From positions 1 through 15,137 of the forward strand of contig CAKTPR010000054.1 of NCBI GenBank assembly GCA_934591725.1: a stretch of DNA of 15,137 nt. Reading direction: 5' to 3'. The DNA is from an uncultured Oscillospiraceae bacterium. GTDB lineage: Bacteria; Bacillota; Clostridia; Oscillospirales; Oscillospiraceae. The position numbers and the translations under genes are program-made. A model generated the notes under the pieces. It was not told the origin of the DNA. It was given only the letters and a program-made list of their open reading frames with translations, and did no database searches. This document shows, in pieces, positions 1 to 5,793 of this stretch. Positions within the stretch are counted from its first letter, which is position 1. Every line of letters begins with the position of its first letter.

Positions 1-411
1 GATAAAGTTCTATATTTGCTATTCGGGATCGCCATAGGAATAGGGATATATGTATTTGAAAGATACATGGTATTGACGATCATTTTTGAGGCTGTCATTA
101 TATGGTGTCTTTCAGACCAGTGCCGGCAGCTTTTCGCTTTGATGATCGATGTATGCAAAGGCAGTGTAACTAAAGAAGTATATCTTTCCGGTAGAATTAT
201 CTATCGAGGATACGATTTCTTTAGCCGCGGTCATTATAGCGAATGGAAATTTTACTATGGTGGCAGCGGCATACTCAGGCTCTGTGTACTCGATACCAAA
301 AGCAACGAGCTTCTTGAAGAAATGAAAAATCAGAGACGGGATCAGAAACTGAAAGTTACATACTATAAATTGTCAAAAATACTCATAAGCTTTGAGCCGG
401 TCTGCAATTGA
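1..411 (+). CDS. C-terminal part of an unidentified membrane protein (5' end outside window)
   Basis: The frame is open from base 1 and ends at a TGA at 409-411, leaving 136 residues. A TTG at 16 could serve as a start, but no ribosome site precedes it, so the gene most likely begins upstream of the window. The visible N-terminal part is very hydrophobic and looks like two membrane spans (about residues 4-17 and 23-36 of the visible part) separated by the short polar stretch FERY. The rest, about 95 residues, is a basic and aromatic-rich soluble region. I recognise no family. The base composition is visibly more AT-rich than that of the metabolic genes further right. It is followed directly by the hairpin-rich extragenic block. 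Function unknown; the coding call rests on the open frame and coherent membrane topology. Confidence 0.6.
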   Translation, partial: DKVLYLLFGIAIGIGIYVFERYMVLTIIFEAVIIWCLSDQCRQLFALMIDVCKGSVTKEVYLSGRIIYRGYDFFSRGHYSEWKFYYGGSGILRLCVLDTKSNELLEEMKNQRRDQKLKVTYYKLSKILISFEPVCN

Positions 412-440
412 GTGGTGCAGAACAAGGTGTCGGCGCTGGT

Positions 441-655
441 GCGAAGTATTTACTTCGCAGCAAAGCCCGGCGCTCAATGCCGGTTGTATTCGGCTCTTCT
501 GCGGTGACCGGCTGCCGGCCGCTCCGCGGGGTGACTTTCTGTGCGAACAGAAAGTCACCAAAGACGCGTTTAGGAGGCGGGGATTCCGCTTTCCCCGCCT
601 CCTAAAAACCTCCACCCTTGAACCGGCAAAGAGAAACCGTGCGCGGTTTCCCTTT
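441..655. repeat. Extragenic block of nested hairpins (REP/MITE-like, possibly interspersed)
   Basis: This fills most of the 336-base gap between two membrane-protein genes. Four dyads follow one another. GCGAAGT at 441-447 pairs with ACTTCGC at 452-458. GTGACTTTCTGT at 531-542 pairs perfectly with 547-558 around a GCGA loop. A 15-bp perfect stem pairs 569-583 with 592-606. GAAACCG at 633-639 pairs with 644-650, and the pairing extends outward to 628-655 across one mismatch. A longer-range pairing joins AACCTCCA (607-614) to TGGAGGTT (688-695). Short frames inside this block have no ribosome sites and are by-products of the repeats. Dense perfect palindromes between genes are typical of REP/MITE-like elements in gut Firmicutes, but I cannot see a second copy in this window, so mobility is inferred only. 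Confidence 0.55.
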
Positions 656-692
656 GATTCCTTCCGGGGAGGGAGGTAGACAAACTCTGGAG

Positions 693-728
693 GTTCGTTT
701 CAAACAGCGTCAACGAACAGATTTTTTT
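693..728 (+). terminator. Terminator-like hairpin with T-run just before the 748 gene
   Basis: GTTCGTT (693-699) pairs with AACGAAC (712-718) across a 12-base loop. An AGA and seven consecutive T residues (722-728) follow. This has the form of an intrinsic terminator on the + strand, though the stem is only 7 bp. It lies 19 bases before the ATG at 748, so it would stop transcripts arriving through the upstream block or act as an attenuator for the next gene. Confidence 0.45.
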
Positions 729-747
729 GCTTAATAGGAGCAGCGAC

Positions 748-1299
748 ATGCCAACAAAGAAAATCGCTAAAATATTCGGAATAATCCTTTTGGCGGCAAT
801 TATTGCGGCGACGCTGGCGGTGATGGTATTCGAGAGATACATTGTCCAGAGGTCGCAGTATGAAATTCCCGTGCTTTCGGATCACGGCATATTCTACGGC
901 GATACCCCGGCGGAGGTCTCAGGAAAGCTCGGCACTACGGCTGCCTCAAAAGAAAAGCTGCCGTATGCGCCCGAAACTTACATCAGCTATGACGCCGCCA
1001 TACTGGGCAGCGGCGCGGAATTGACGTGCTATTTTATATATGGCCGGTATCTTACCGAAGCGGATATTTATATCACGGCGGAGAGCGCGGCGCAGGCGGA
1101 CGAGCTGTTCACGCAGGCCGCGGCACTTATCGAAGAAGAATACTCAGAGCAGCCCGGTTTCACAGCCGGTAAAGTCAAGCGCAAGGACGACGGTTCTTAC
1201 GGTCGGTCATTTGATCTGGGCCTTGGCGCAACGGGGATAGACTATACGCTCAAGGTACAGGAAAACAGCCTGAGCATAAGCTGCCGCAAGCTGTTCTGA
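748..1299 (+). CDS. Unidentified single-pass membrane-anchored protein
   Basis: The start chosen is the ATG at 748, preceded at 7 bases by TAGGAG (735-740). A longer in-frame TTG start at 727 overlaps a T-run and has no ribosome site. The product is 183 residues. Residues 2-8 are basic, 9-27 form a hydrophobic membrane anchor, and a soluble domain rich in Ala, Glu and Tyr follows, probably outside the cell. There is no lipobox cysteine after the hydrophobic segment. The last 60 residues alternate predicted strands and a helix (AAQADELFTQAAALIEEEY). I do not recognise a family. No promoter is visible between the terminator-like hairpin and the ATG. The segment VFERY at the end of the membrane span (27-31) also occurs after a hydrophobic span in the partial gene at the left edge. 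Confidence 0.75.
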   Translation: MPTKKIAKIFGIILLAAIIAATLAVMVFERYIVQRSQYEIPVLSDHGIFYGDTPAEVSGKLGTTAASKEKLPYAPETYISYDAAILGSGAELTCYFIYGRYLTEADIYITAESAAQADELFTQAAALIEEEYSEQPGFTAGKVKRKDDGSYGRSFDLGLGATGIDYTLKVQENSLSISCRKLF

Positions 1300-1347
1300 T
1301 AGAATCGTTTACTGCAAACAGATAAAAACAATTACAGAGGTGGAAAA

Positions 1348-2304
1348 ATGGGAGCATGGGGAGCAGGACTATACGAGAATGACACCGCGCTGGATGTGAA
1401 AGATGAATTCGAGAAGCTGTTCAACGACGGCAAGGGCGTGCAGGAGATAACCGACGGGCTGACGGCAGAGTTTGAAAGCATCATGGACTGCGCCGATGAA
1501 GCGCCGCTGTTCTGGCTCGCGTTGGCGGATACGCAGTGGAAGTTTGGAGTGCTTTTACCAACTGTCAAAGAGAACGCTCTTCGCTGGATCGATGAACTGA
1601 AGAGTCAAGCCGCAGATACCCCGGACGAAGCCAAGCAGAAGAAAGCTCTTGAGAACTTGCAGACAAAGCTGCTTTCGCCGCTGCCGCCGGTGAAAAAGCC
1701 GAAAAAGAAGAGAATTTACAAGTGCGAATGGAAAATCGGCGACGTCTTCGCCTATCAACTGGAAAGCGATCTTGCCAAGGAAAGAGGGCTTTACGGACGG
1801 TATTTCTTGATTCAGAAAGTTGACGAAGGCACATGGTACCCCGGACACATCGTGCCGATCATATACATAAAGCTGACCAAAGACGCAAACATTCCGTCGA
1901 CCGTGGAGGAATACAACGAAGCAGAATACATCCAGACAGGGTTCACAAAGTGGGAGTGGCGTTTTCTTCCGCTCAATATGAGCCGGCCTAAGGAAGATTT
2001 TGAAGAAAAATCCAAGCTTACTTACGAAGTGGATGAATATGGCTATTTGCCGGAATACAGGCTAACGCTGCTCAACACCTCAAAAAGAGTCATCCCCAAG
2101 AAGCTGATCTATGTAGGTAATTTCCCGGATGCGTCCCGCCCTCAAAAGGAGTTCATTCCTCATGTGAAAGTCAACATTGGGGTCATTGGGTGGAAACACT
2201 TCGATGAAACTTTTGAATCGAAAATGATCAAACACTACTGCAATCACAATCTTAGAGAACTCAGCATCTATCACAAAGACGAACCGAAAGCAGGAACCGA
2301 ATGA
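1348..2304 (+). CDS. Imm26-like immunity-type protein with an MGAWG-type N-terminal domain
   Basis: This encodes 318 residues from an ATG at 1348 with AGAGGTGG (1336-1343) in front. Two parts are visible, joined by a Pro/Lys-rich linker (about 111-122). The N-terminal part opens with MGAWGAGLYENDTALD, the kind of start seen in DUF4259-type proteins, and contains EAPLFWLALADTQWK (51-65). The C-terminal part (about 124-315) contains WKIGDVFAYQL (128-138) and GRYFLIQKV (150-158), which resembles the Imm26 immunity family of polymorphic toxin systems. By family knowledge such proteins are cytoplasmic and may neutralise a toxin. The assignment is by motif resemblance, not a search. No toxin gene neighbours it. 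The stop overlaps the next ATG (ATGA), so the two genes are translationally coupled. The gene is more AT-rich than the operons to the right. Confidence 0.7.
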   Translation: MGAWGAGLYENDTALDVKDEFEKLFNDGKGVQEITDGLTAEFESIMDCADEAPLFWLALADTQWKFGVLLPTVKENALRWIDELKSQAADTPDEAKQKKALENLQTKLLSPLPPVKKPKKKRIYKCEWKIGDVFAYQLESDLAKERGLYGRYFLIQKVDEGTWYPGHIVPIIYIKLTKDANIPSTVEEYNEAEYIQTGFTKWEWRFLPLNMSRPKEDFEEKSKLTYEVDEYGYLPEYRLTLLNTSKRVIPKKLIYVGNFPDASRPQKEFIPHVKVNIGVIGWKHFDETFESKMIKHYCNHNLRELSIYHKDEPKAGTE

Positions 2305-2729
2305 CAGATATGTATCTGAGCGTTTCGCTCGAAGCGAAGCATGATTTTGACACAGATGCGGTGACCCGGCGGCTGGGCGTCGAACCGACGCAAATCAGAA
2401 AGCTCGGCACGCCGATGCAGCCGGGGCATGACGCGCTTTATAAATACAGCTCATGGGAATGGGACACCGGGCATATATCCGCCGATGACGCAGGTTCGCT
2501 TATCGCGCAGGCGGCAGCCATGTTCCAGAGCCGGGCGGCGGCCATGCGGAAGCTTGCCGACGAGTGTTGCGGCACGTGGGCAATAGTGCTCGACGGGTAC
2601 ATACACAGCGGCGACGCGCCGACTGTACTGCTGCCGCCGGACTTCGTCGAGTTCTGCGCCGCTATAGGCGCGATCTTCCAATACGTTACTGATATATCTT
2701 ATGACTACGCATCAAAAGGAGGGGGCTGA
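2301..2729 (+). CDS. DUF4279-like protein
   Basis: This 142-residue protein starts at an ATG overlapping the stop of the Imm26-like gene. A weak AGGA (2292-2295) lies in the upstream coding end, so coupling probably drives its translation. The segment VTRRLGVEPTQIRKLGTP (residues 21-38) near the N-terminus, followed by a WEWDTG strand and a long helix, matches what I know of DUF4279. That family has no established biochemical role and is often found beside immunity-type genes. The C-terminal half (GTWAIVLDGYIHSGDAPTV and onward) is clearly related to the next gene product. Likely cytoplasmic: no signal peptide or membrane span. A small immunity or regulatory protein is possible but unproven. 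Confidence 0.72.
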   Translation: MTDMYLSVSLEAKHDFDTDAVTRRLGVEPTQIRKLGTPMQPGHDALYKYSSWEWDTGHISADDAGSLIAQAAAMFQSRAAAMRKLADECCGTWAIVLDGYIHSGDAPTVLLPPDFVEFCAAIGAIFQYVTDISYDYASKGGG

Positions 2730-2731
2730 CC

Positions 2732-3049
2732 GTGGCACGGCTGAGGATTGACCTGACTCTCACAGCGGGTGAAGAAAGCGTGTGGAGCATTTCGACCGGT
2801 GAAACGGAGACTGACGATGCCGAAGCGCTGATGGAGAAGCTGCTTTCCATGGCGCTGCCCGAAAAGGAGCGCATGGCAGAGCGCGCCGCCATGTGCGGTG
2901 GGAGATGGACAGTCTGCTTCGCGGGGTGCGTACACAGCGGCGAGATGCCCGCTGTGTATCTCGGCCGGCGCTTCATCAGCTTCTGCGCGGAGATACACGC
3001 CGCGATACTTTATGATATCCGCATCGCGGCGGGGTATACTGATGATTGA
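2732..3049 (+). CDS. Shortened DUF4279-like paralog of the preceding gene
   Basis: A GTG start at 2732 lies 2 bases after the previous stop, with AAGGAGG (2716-2722) at 9 bases, which supports this start. The product is 105 residues. Its sequence from about residue 17 to the end aligns with the C-terminal part of the preceding protein: W..STGE..TDDAEAL against W..DTGH..ADDAGSL, GGRWTVCFAGCVHSGEMPAV against CGTWAIVLDGYIHSGDAPTV, then F..FCAEIHAAI against F..FCAAIGAIF. The part corresponding to the RLGVEPTQI signature is missing. This points to tandem duplication followed by loss of the N-terminal half, or to a partner half-domain. Function unknown. Confidence 0.7.
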   Translation: MARLRIDLTLTAGEESVWSISTGETETDDAEALMEKLLSMALPEKERMAERAAMCGGRWTVCFAGCVHSGEMPAVYLGRRFISFCAEIHAAILYDIRIAAGYTDD

Positions 3050-3097
3050 GTCCTCCAGAATAGCTCGACCATAAACTCACTAAAACTTTGCTGTCAC

Positions 3098-3131
3098 CAA
3101 GGGCAGTCATCCTTTCGGATGGCTGCCCTTG
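3098..3131. other. 15-bp hairpin after the DUF4279-like genes
   Basis: CAAGGGCAGTCATCC (3098-3112) pairs with GGATGGCTGCCCTTG (3117-3131) around a TTTC loop, with a single G-U pair in one orientation. It lies 49 bases after the stop at 3049. No T-run follows on the + strand, so it is not a classical terminator. It may be an RNA stabiliser, a transcription pause or part of an extragenic repeat. Confidence 0.5.
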
Positions 3132-3176
3132 CCGTTCATTCAGCACCATCTGTAGCTCTCCCCATGCACGGTACAC

Positions 3177-3196
3177 AAAGCGCGCGCTTTTCTTTT
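3177..3196 (+). terminator. Possible weak terminator for the immunity-type gene run
   Basis: A 14-base palindrome AAAGCGCGCGCTTT (3177-3190) is followed by TCTTTT (3191-3196). The usable stem with a four-base loop is only 5 bp, so it would be a weak terminator. It sits just ahead of the promoter of the sugar-acid operon. Confidence 0.3.
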
Positions 3197-3211
3197 GTGC
3201 ATATCGTTCGG

Positions 3212-3241
3212 TTGACAAGGGCGTTTCCCCGGTGCTATACT
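3212..3241 (+). promoter_or_regulatory. Sigma-A-type promoter of the KDPG aldolase-KDG kinase operon
   Basis: A consensus -35 TTGACA (3212-3217) is followed after 18 bases by TATACT (3236-3241). Transcription would begin near 3248, giving a leader of about 50 bases before the ATG at 3301. It is the best promoter match I found in the window and supports the short start for the aldolase. Confidence 0.75.
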
Positions 3242-3266
3242 TTATTTACCTTAATTTTGGAACATT

Positions 3267-3283
3267 ATTCAGTATTGCTGAAT
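3267..3283 (+). promoter_or_regulatory. Short dyad in the leader of the sugar-acid operon (operator candidate)
   Basis: ATTCAG (3267-3272) and CTGAAT (3278-3283) form a 6-bp inverted repeat with a TATTG centre. It lies about 20 bases after the predicted transcription start and just before AGGAGGT (3288-3294). This is a plausible place for a repressor of sugar-acid catabolism, but no regulator gene lies nearby and the dyad is short. Confidence 0.3.
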
Positions 3284-3300
3284 GCTTAGGAGGTAAAGCT

Positions 3301-4263
3301 ATGGCAAGTCCCTTCGATATCATCGAGTCCACGGGCATTCTCCCCGTGATAAAGATCGAGGAACCGGAGACCGCGGTCGAGCTGGCTGCCGCCATAAGAG
3401 CCGGCGGCATCAACGCCATCGAGGTCACCGTCAGGAACGACAGCGCCCTTGAGTCCCTCGCCCGCATCAAGGCCGCTTTTCCCGACATGATGGCAGGCGC
3501 GGGCACTGTCACCAATGTCGGCATGGTAAAGGCCGCGCGCGGAGCCGGTGCGGATTTTATCGTCTCGCCGGGCTTTGGCAAAGAAATGGTGGAATACTGC
3601 CTTACAGACGGCATCCCGGTGACTCCCGGCTGCGCCACTCCGAGCGAGATACAGGCGGCGCAGGAGCTCGGTCTGCGCGTGGTGAAGCTCTTCCCCGCGA
3701 ACCGCTGCGGCGGCGTGGGCGCGATAAAGGATCTGTCCGGGCCGTTCGGCAGGATGAAGTTTGTCCCCACCTGCGGCATCAATTACGATAACCTGAGCGA
3801 ATATCTCTCCTGCCCCGCCGTCGCGGCTGTCGGCGGAAGCTTCATGGCAAAGGCTGACGTTATCGCCCGGCACGACTGGCAGACCGTCACCGACAACTGC
3901 CGCCGCGCCGTTGAGCTGTCCCTCGGCTTTGAGCTTGCCCATGTCGGCATGAACTGCGCAGGCAGGGACGAGGCCGCCGCGCTGGCGGACGAGCTGAACC
4001 GGCGCTTCCCGATGGGCGTCAGGCCGGGCGGCAAGTCCACCTTTGTCGGTACAGCCGTTGAGCTGATGCACATCCCCTATTACGGCACGCACGGCCACAT
4101 CGGCTTCAGAACCAATTCTGTGGCGCGCGCAAAGGCATACTTTGAAAGCCGCGGCATTGCCATCAACGCGGAGAGCATCAGCTATGACGCCAAGGGGCGG
4201 ATGAATTTCTTCTATCTTGCGGATGAAGTCGGCGGCTTCGCGCTGCACGTCGTAGGAAAGTGA
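3301..4263 (+). CDS. eda: KDPG/KHG aldolase fused to a C-terminal VOC domain
   Basis: The 320-residue enzyme starts at ATG 3301, with AGGAGGT at 3288-3294. Longer in-frame starts would run back through the promoter and are rejected. Residues 1-205 are a class I KDPG aldolase, which splits 2-keto-3-deoxy-6-phosphogluconate into pyruvate and glyceraldehyde-3-phosphate. Visible motifs are GILPVIK (12-18), EVTVRN with E41 and R45, GAGTV (66-70), SPGF (89-92), TPGCATPSE (108-116), VVKLFPAN with the Schiff-base lysine K129, and PTCGI (156-160). Plain KDPG aldolases are about 210 residues; here about 110 more follow. The extra part has two beta-alpha-beta units (HVGMN at 214 and HIGFRTNSVARAKAYFE from 266) and looks like a VOC/glyoxalase-fold domain. 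H214, E254, H266 and H316 sit where VOC metal ligands usually lie. The role of this domain is unknown. The next gene, a KDG kinase, starts 11 bases after the stop. Confidence 0.9.
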   Translation: MASPFDIIESTGILPVIKIEEPETAVELAAAIRAGGINAIEVTVRNDSALESLARIKAAFPDMMAGAGTVTNVGMVKAARGAGADFIVSPGFGKEMVEYCLTDGIPVTPGCATPSEIQAAQELGLRVVKLFPANRCGGVGAIKDLSGPFGRMKFVPTCGINYDNLSEYLSCPAVAAVGGSFMAKADVIARHDWQTVTDNCRRAVELSLGFELAHVGMNCAGRDEAAALADELNRRFPMGVRPGGKSTFVGTAVELMHIPYYGTHGHIGFRTNSVARAKAYFESRGIAINAESISYDAKGRMNFFYLADEVGGFALHVVGK

Positions 4264-4274
4264 GGGAGTACAGC

Positions 4275-5300
4275 ATGAAAAAGATCGTAGGCTTCGGGGA
4301 TATGCTGGTAAGCTTTGCACCGGCGGGATATCTCCGCTTTATTCAGGCCGATTCCATGGAGCTCAACTACACCGGCGCGGAGGCAAACGTGCTCGTGTCC
4401 CTCGCCCGCTTCGGCATGGACACCGAGCTTGTCACCCGTCTGCCCGATAACGCGATAGCCGAGTGCGCCGCGGCGTGCATGAGGAAATACAATGTCGGCA
4501 CCGGCAAGATCGTCTACGGCGGCGAGCGCATCGGCGTCATCTACACCGAGCGCGGCGCTTCCCAGCGTCCGTCCAAGGTCGTGTATGACCGGAAGCACAC
4601 CTCCATCGCGACCTCTGTCCCGGAGGATTATGACTGGGACAGCATCTTCGATGAAAACGTCGGCTGGTTCCATTTCACAGGCATCACCGCCGCCCTCTCG
4701 GACAGCGCCGCGCAGGTCTGCCTTGCCGCCTGCAAGGCCGCAAAGGCCAAGGGGATCACCGTCTCCTGCGACCTCAACTACCGGAAAAACCTGTGGAGCG
4801 AGGAAAAGGCACGCAGCGTTATGGAGGAGCTTGTCACCTATGTGGACGTGCTCATCGCAAACGAGGAAGACGCCGACAAAGTCCTCGGCATCCGTGCCGC
4901 AGATACCGACGTCACCGCCGGCCGGCTCAGCCGCGAGGGCTACAAGGATGTCGCCCGCCGCATCTGTGAGAAATACGGTGTGAAGAAGGTCGGCATCACG
5001 CTGCGCAAGAGTCTCAGCGCTTCCGACAACCTCTGGTCGGCGATGCTGTATGACGGCGCTGACTGCTGCTTTTCCAAGGAGTACAGCATACATATCGTAA
5101 ACCGCGTCGGTGGGGGCGACTCCTTCACCGCAGGGCTGATCTACGGCCTGTGCAATGGCTTTGACACGCAGCGCGCCGTAGAGTTTGCCGCGGCAGCCTC
5201 CTGCCTGAAGCACTCCATCGAGCAGGACTTCAACCTCGTCACCGTCGATGAGGTCGAAAAGCTCATGTCCGGAGACGGCTCCGGCAGAGTCCAGAGATAA
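4275..5300 (+). CDS. kdgK: 2-keto-3-deoxygluconate kinase, PfkB/ribokinase family
   Basis: The start chosen is ATG 4275, preceded at 6 bases by GAGGGAG (4262-4268). An upstream in-frame GTG at 4260 overlaps the aldolase stop. The product has 341 residues, the usual size for PfkB kinases. It opens with KIVGFGDMLVSFAP, has the substrate-binding segment GAEANVLVSLARFG (34-47) and the anion-hole/catalytic motif VGGGDSFTAG (278-287), where D282 is the expected base. ATP-dependent phosphorylation of 2-keto-3-deoxygluconate gives KDPG, the substrate of the upstream aldolase, so the two genes make a complete lower branch of uronate or pectin breakdown. Substrate choice rests mainly on this pairing; another sugar-acid kinase activity is possible. 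No own promoter is visible; it is probably co-transcribed from 3212-3241. The glycine-rich motif has Gly where Ala is commoner (GAGD). Confidence 0.85.
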   Translation: MKKIVGFGDMLVSFAPAGYLRFIQADSMELNYTGAEANVLVSLARFGMDTELVTRLPDNAIAECAAACMRKYNVGTGKIVYGGERIGVIYTERGASQRPSKVVYDRKHTSIATSVPEDYDWDSIFDENVGWFHFTGITAALSDSAAQVCLAACKAAKAKGITVSCDLNYRKNLWSEEKARSVMEELVTYVDVLIANEEDADKVLGIRAADTDVTAGRLSREGYKDVARRICEKYGVKKVGITLRKSLSASDNLWSAMLYDGADCCFSKEYSIHIVNRVGGGDSFTAGLIYGLCNGFDTQRAVEFAAAASCLKHSIEQDFNLVTVDEVEKLMSGDGSGRVQR

Positions 5301-5316
5301 GCCATATAATCCCAAA

Positions 5317-5352
5317 ACAGCCGCGCCCGTTTAGGCGCGGCTGTCGATTTTT
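5317..5352. terminator. Bidirectional intrinsic terminator between convergent operons
   Basis: ACAGCCGCGCC (5317-5327) pairs perfectly with GGCGCGGCTGT (5334-5344) around a CGTTTA loop. On the + strand five T residues follow at 5348-5352, after CGA; on the - strand four T residues (AAAA at 5314-5317) adjoin the stem. It lies 16 bases after the kdgK stop and just past the stop of the GtrA-like gene, so it probably ends both operons. Confidence 0.85.
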
Positions 5353-5792
5353 CATTCTTCCTTTTTCTTTCTGAAAACAAAGAGCTTGCTGAGGATATAG
5401 TTGCCGAGGAACACGAGCACGGACTTTATGAACCACGTCACATATACGTTTATACCCAGCACCGTGCCGAGCAGCTGCGTGACCGCCCAGTCCATTCCGA
5501 GCGTCGCGAGACGCGAGGCGACAAAGCCGCCCGCCTCGGCAAGGATGTTCGGGTTCTTGCTCCTGAAGACCCATTTGCGGTTCGTGGGGTAAGCAAAGGC
5601 GACGCCCGCGACCCAGTCGACTATTGCAAGGGCAGTGTTCTGCGCGAAGGTCGGGTGCAGCGTCCCACCGAAAAACAGGAAGTTGAAGCCGAAGCGCGCG
5701 GCGGCGGCGACAAGCGTCGTGAGGCAGCCGACTATGAAATACACAAGAAACTCGCGGTACTTGAAGCAAAGCGCCTTTATCTTTTCGATCAT
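5352..5792 (-). CDS. GtrA-family membrane protein (flippase candidate)
   Basis: The 146-residue protein starts at ATG 5792, one base after the stop of the GT2 gene, with GGAGG inside the end of that gene. Four membrane spans are visible (about 15-42, 53-70, 88-112, 116-140). Family marks include FIVGCLTTLVAAAARFGFN near the start, the conserved YPTNRKWVFRSK (68-79) after the second span, and NYILSKLFVFRKKK (131-144) at the end. GtrA-like proteins are thought to move polyprenyl-phosphate-linked sugars across the cytoplasmic membrane. It is the last gene of the Gtr-type operon and is translationally coupled to the enzyme that would make its cargo. Its stop codon touches the shared terminator. 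Identity of the sugar is unknown. Confidence 0.88.
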   Translation of the reverse strand: MIEKIKALCFKYREFLVYFIVGCLTTLVAAAARFGFNFLFFGGTLHPTFAQNTALAIVDWVAGVAFAYPTNRKWVFRSKNPNILAEAGGFVASRLATLGMDWAVTQLLGTVLGINVYVTWFIKSVLVFLGNYILSKLFVFRKKKEE

Positions 5793-5793
5793 C

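Noticed and set aside
392..679. Short + strand frames across the repeat block (95 and 65 residues) and an 80-residue frame on the - strand
   Set aside because: They run through perfect hairpins, have no ribosome sites and give arginine-rich, low-information proteins. They are produced by the palindromes.
2976..3218. An 80-residue - strand frame covering the end of the second DUF4279-like gene and the intergenic hairpins
   Set aside because: It overlaps a supported gene and a hairpin and has no recognisable domain. The interval is better read as non-coding.
3088..3300. N-terminal extension of the KDPG aldolase by 71 residues
   Set aside because: It would cover the consensus promoter and the AGGAGGT site, and the normal aldolase start begins at the ATG at 3301.
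3286..5315. Two long - strand frames (344 and 367 residues) opposite the aldolase and kinase genes
   Set aside because: They mirror high-GC coding sequence, are rich in Gly, Ala, Val and Asp, lack domains and lie opposite firmly identified enzymes.
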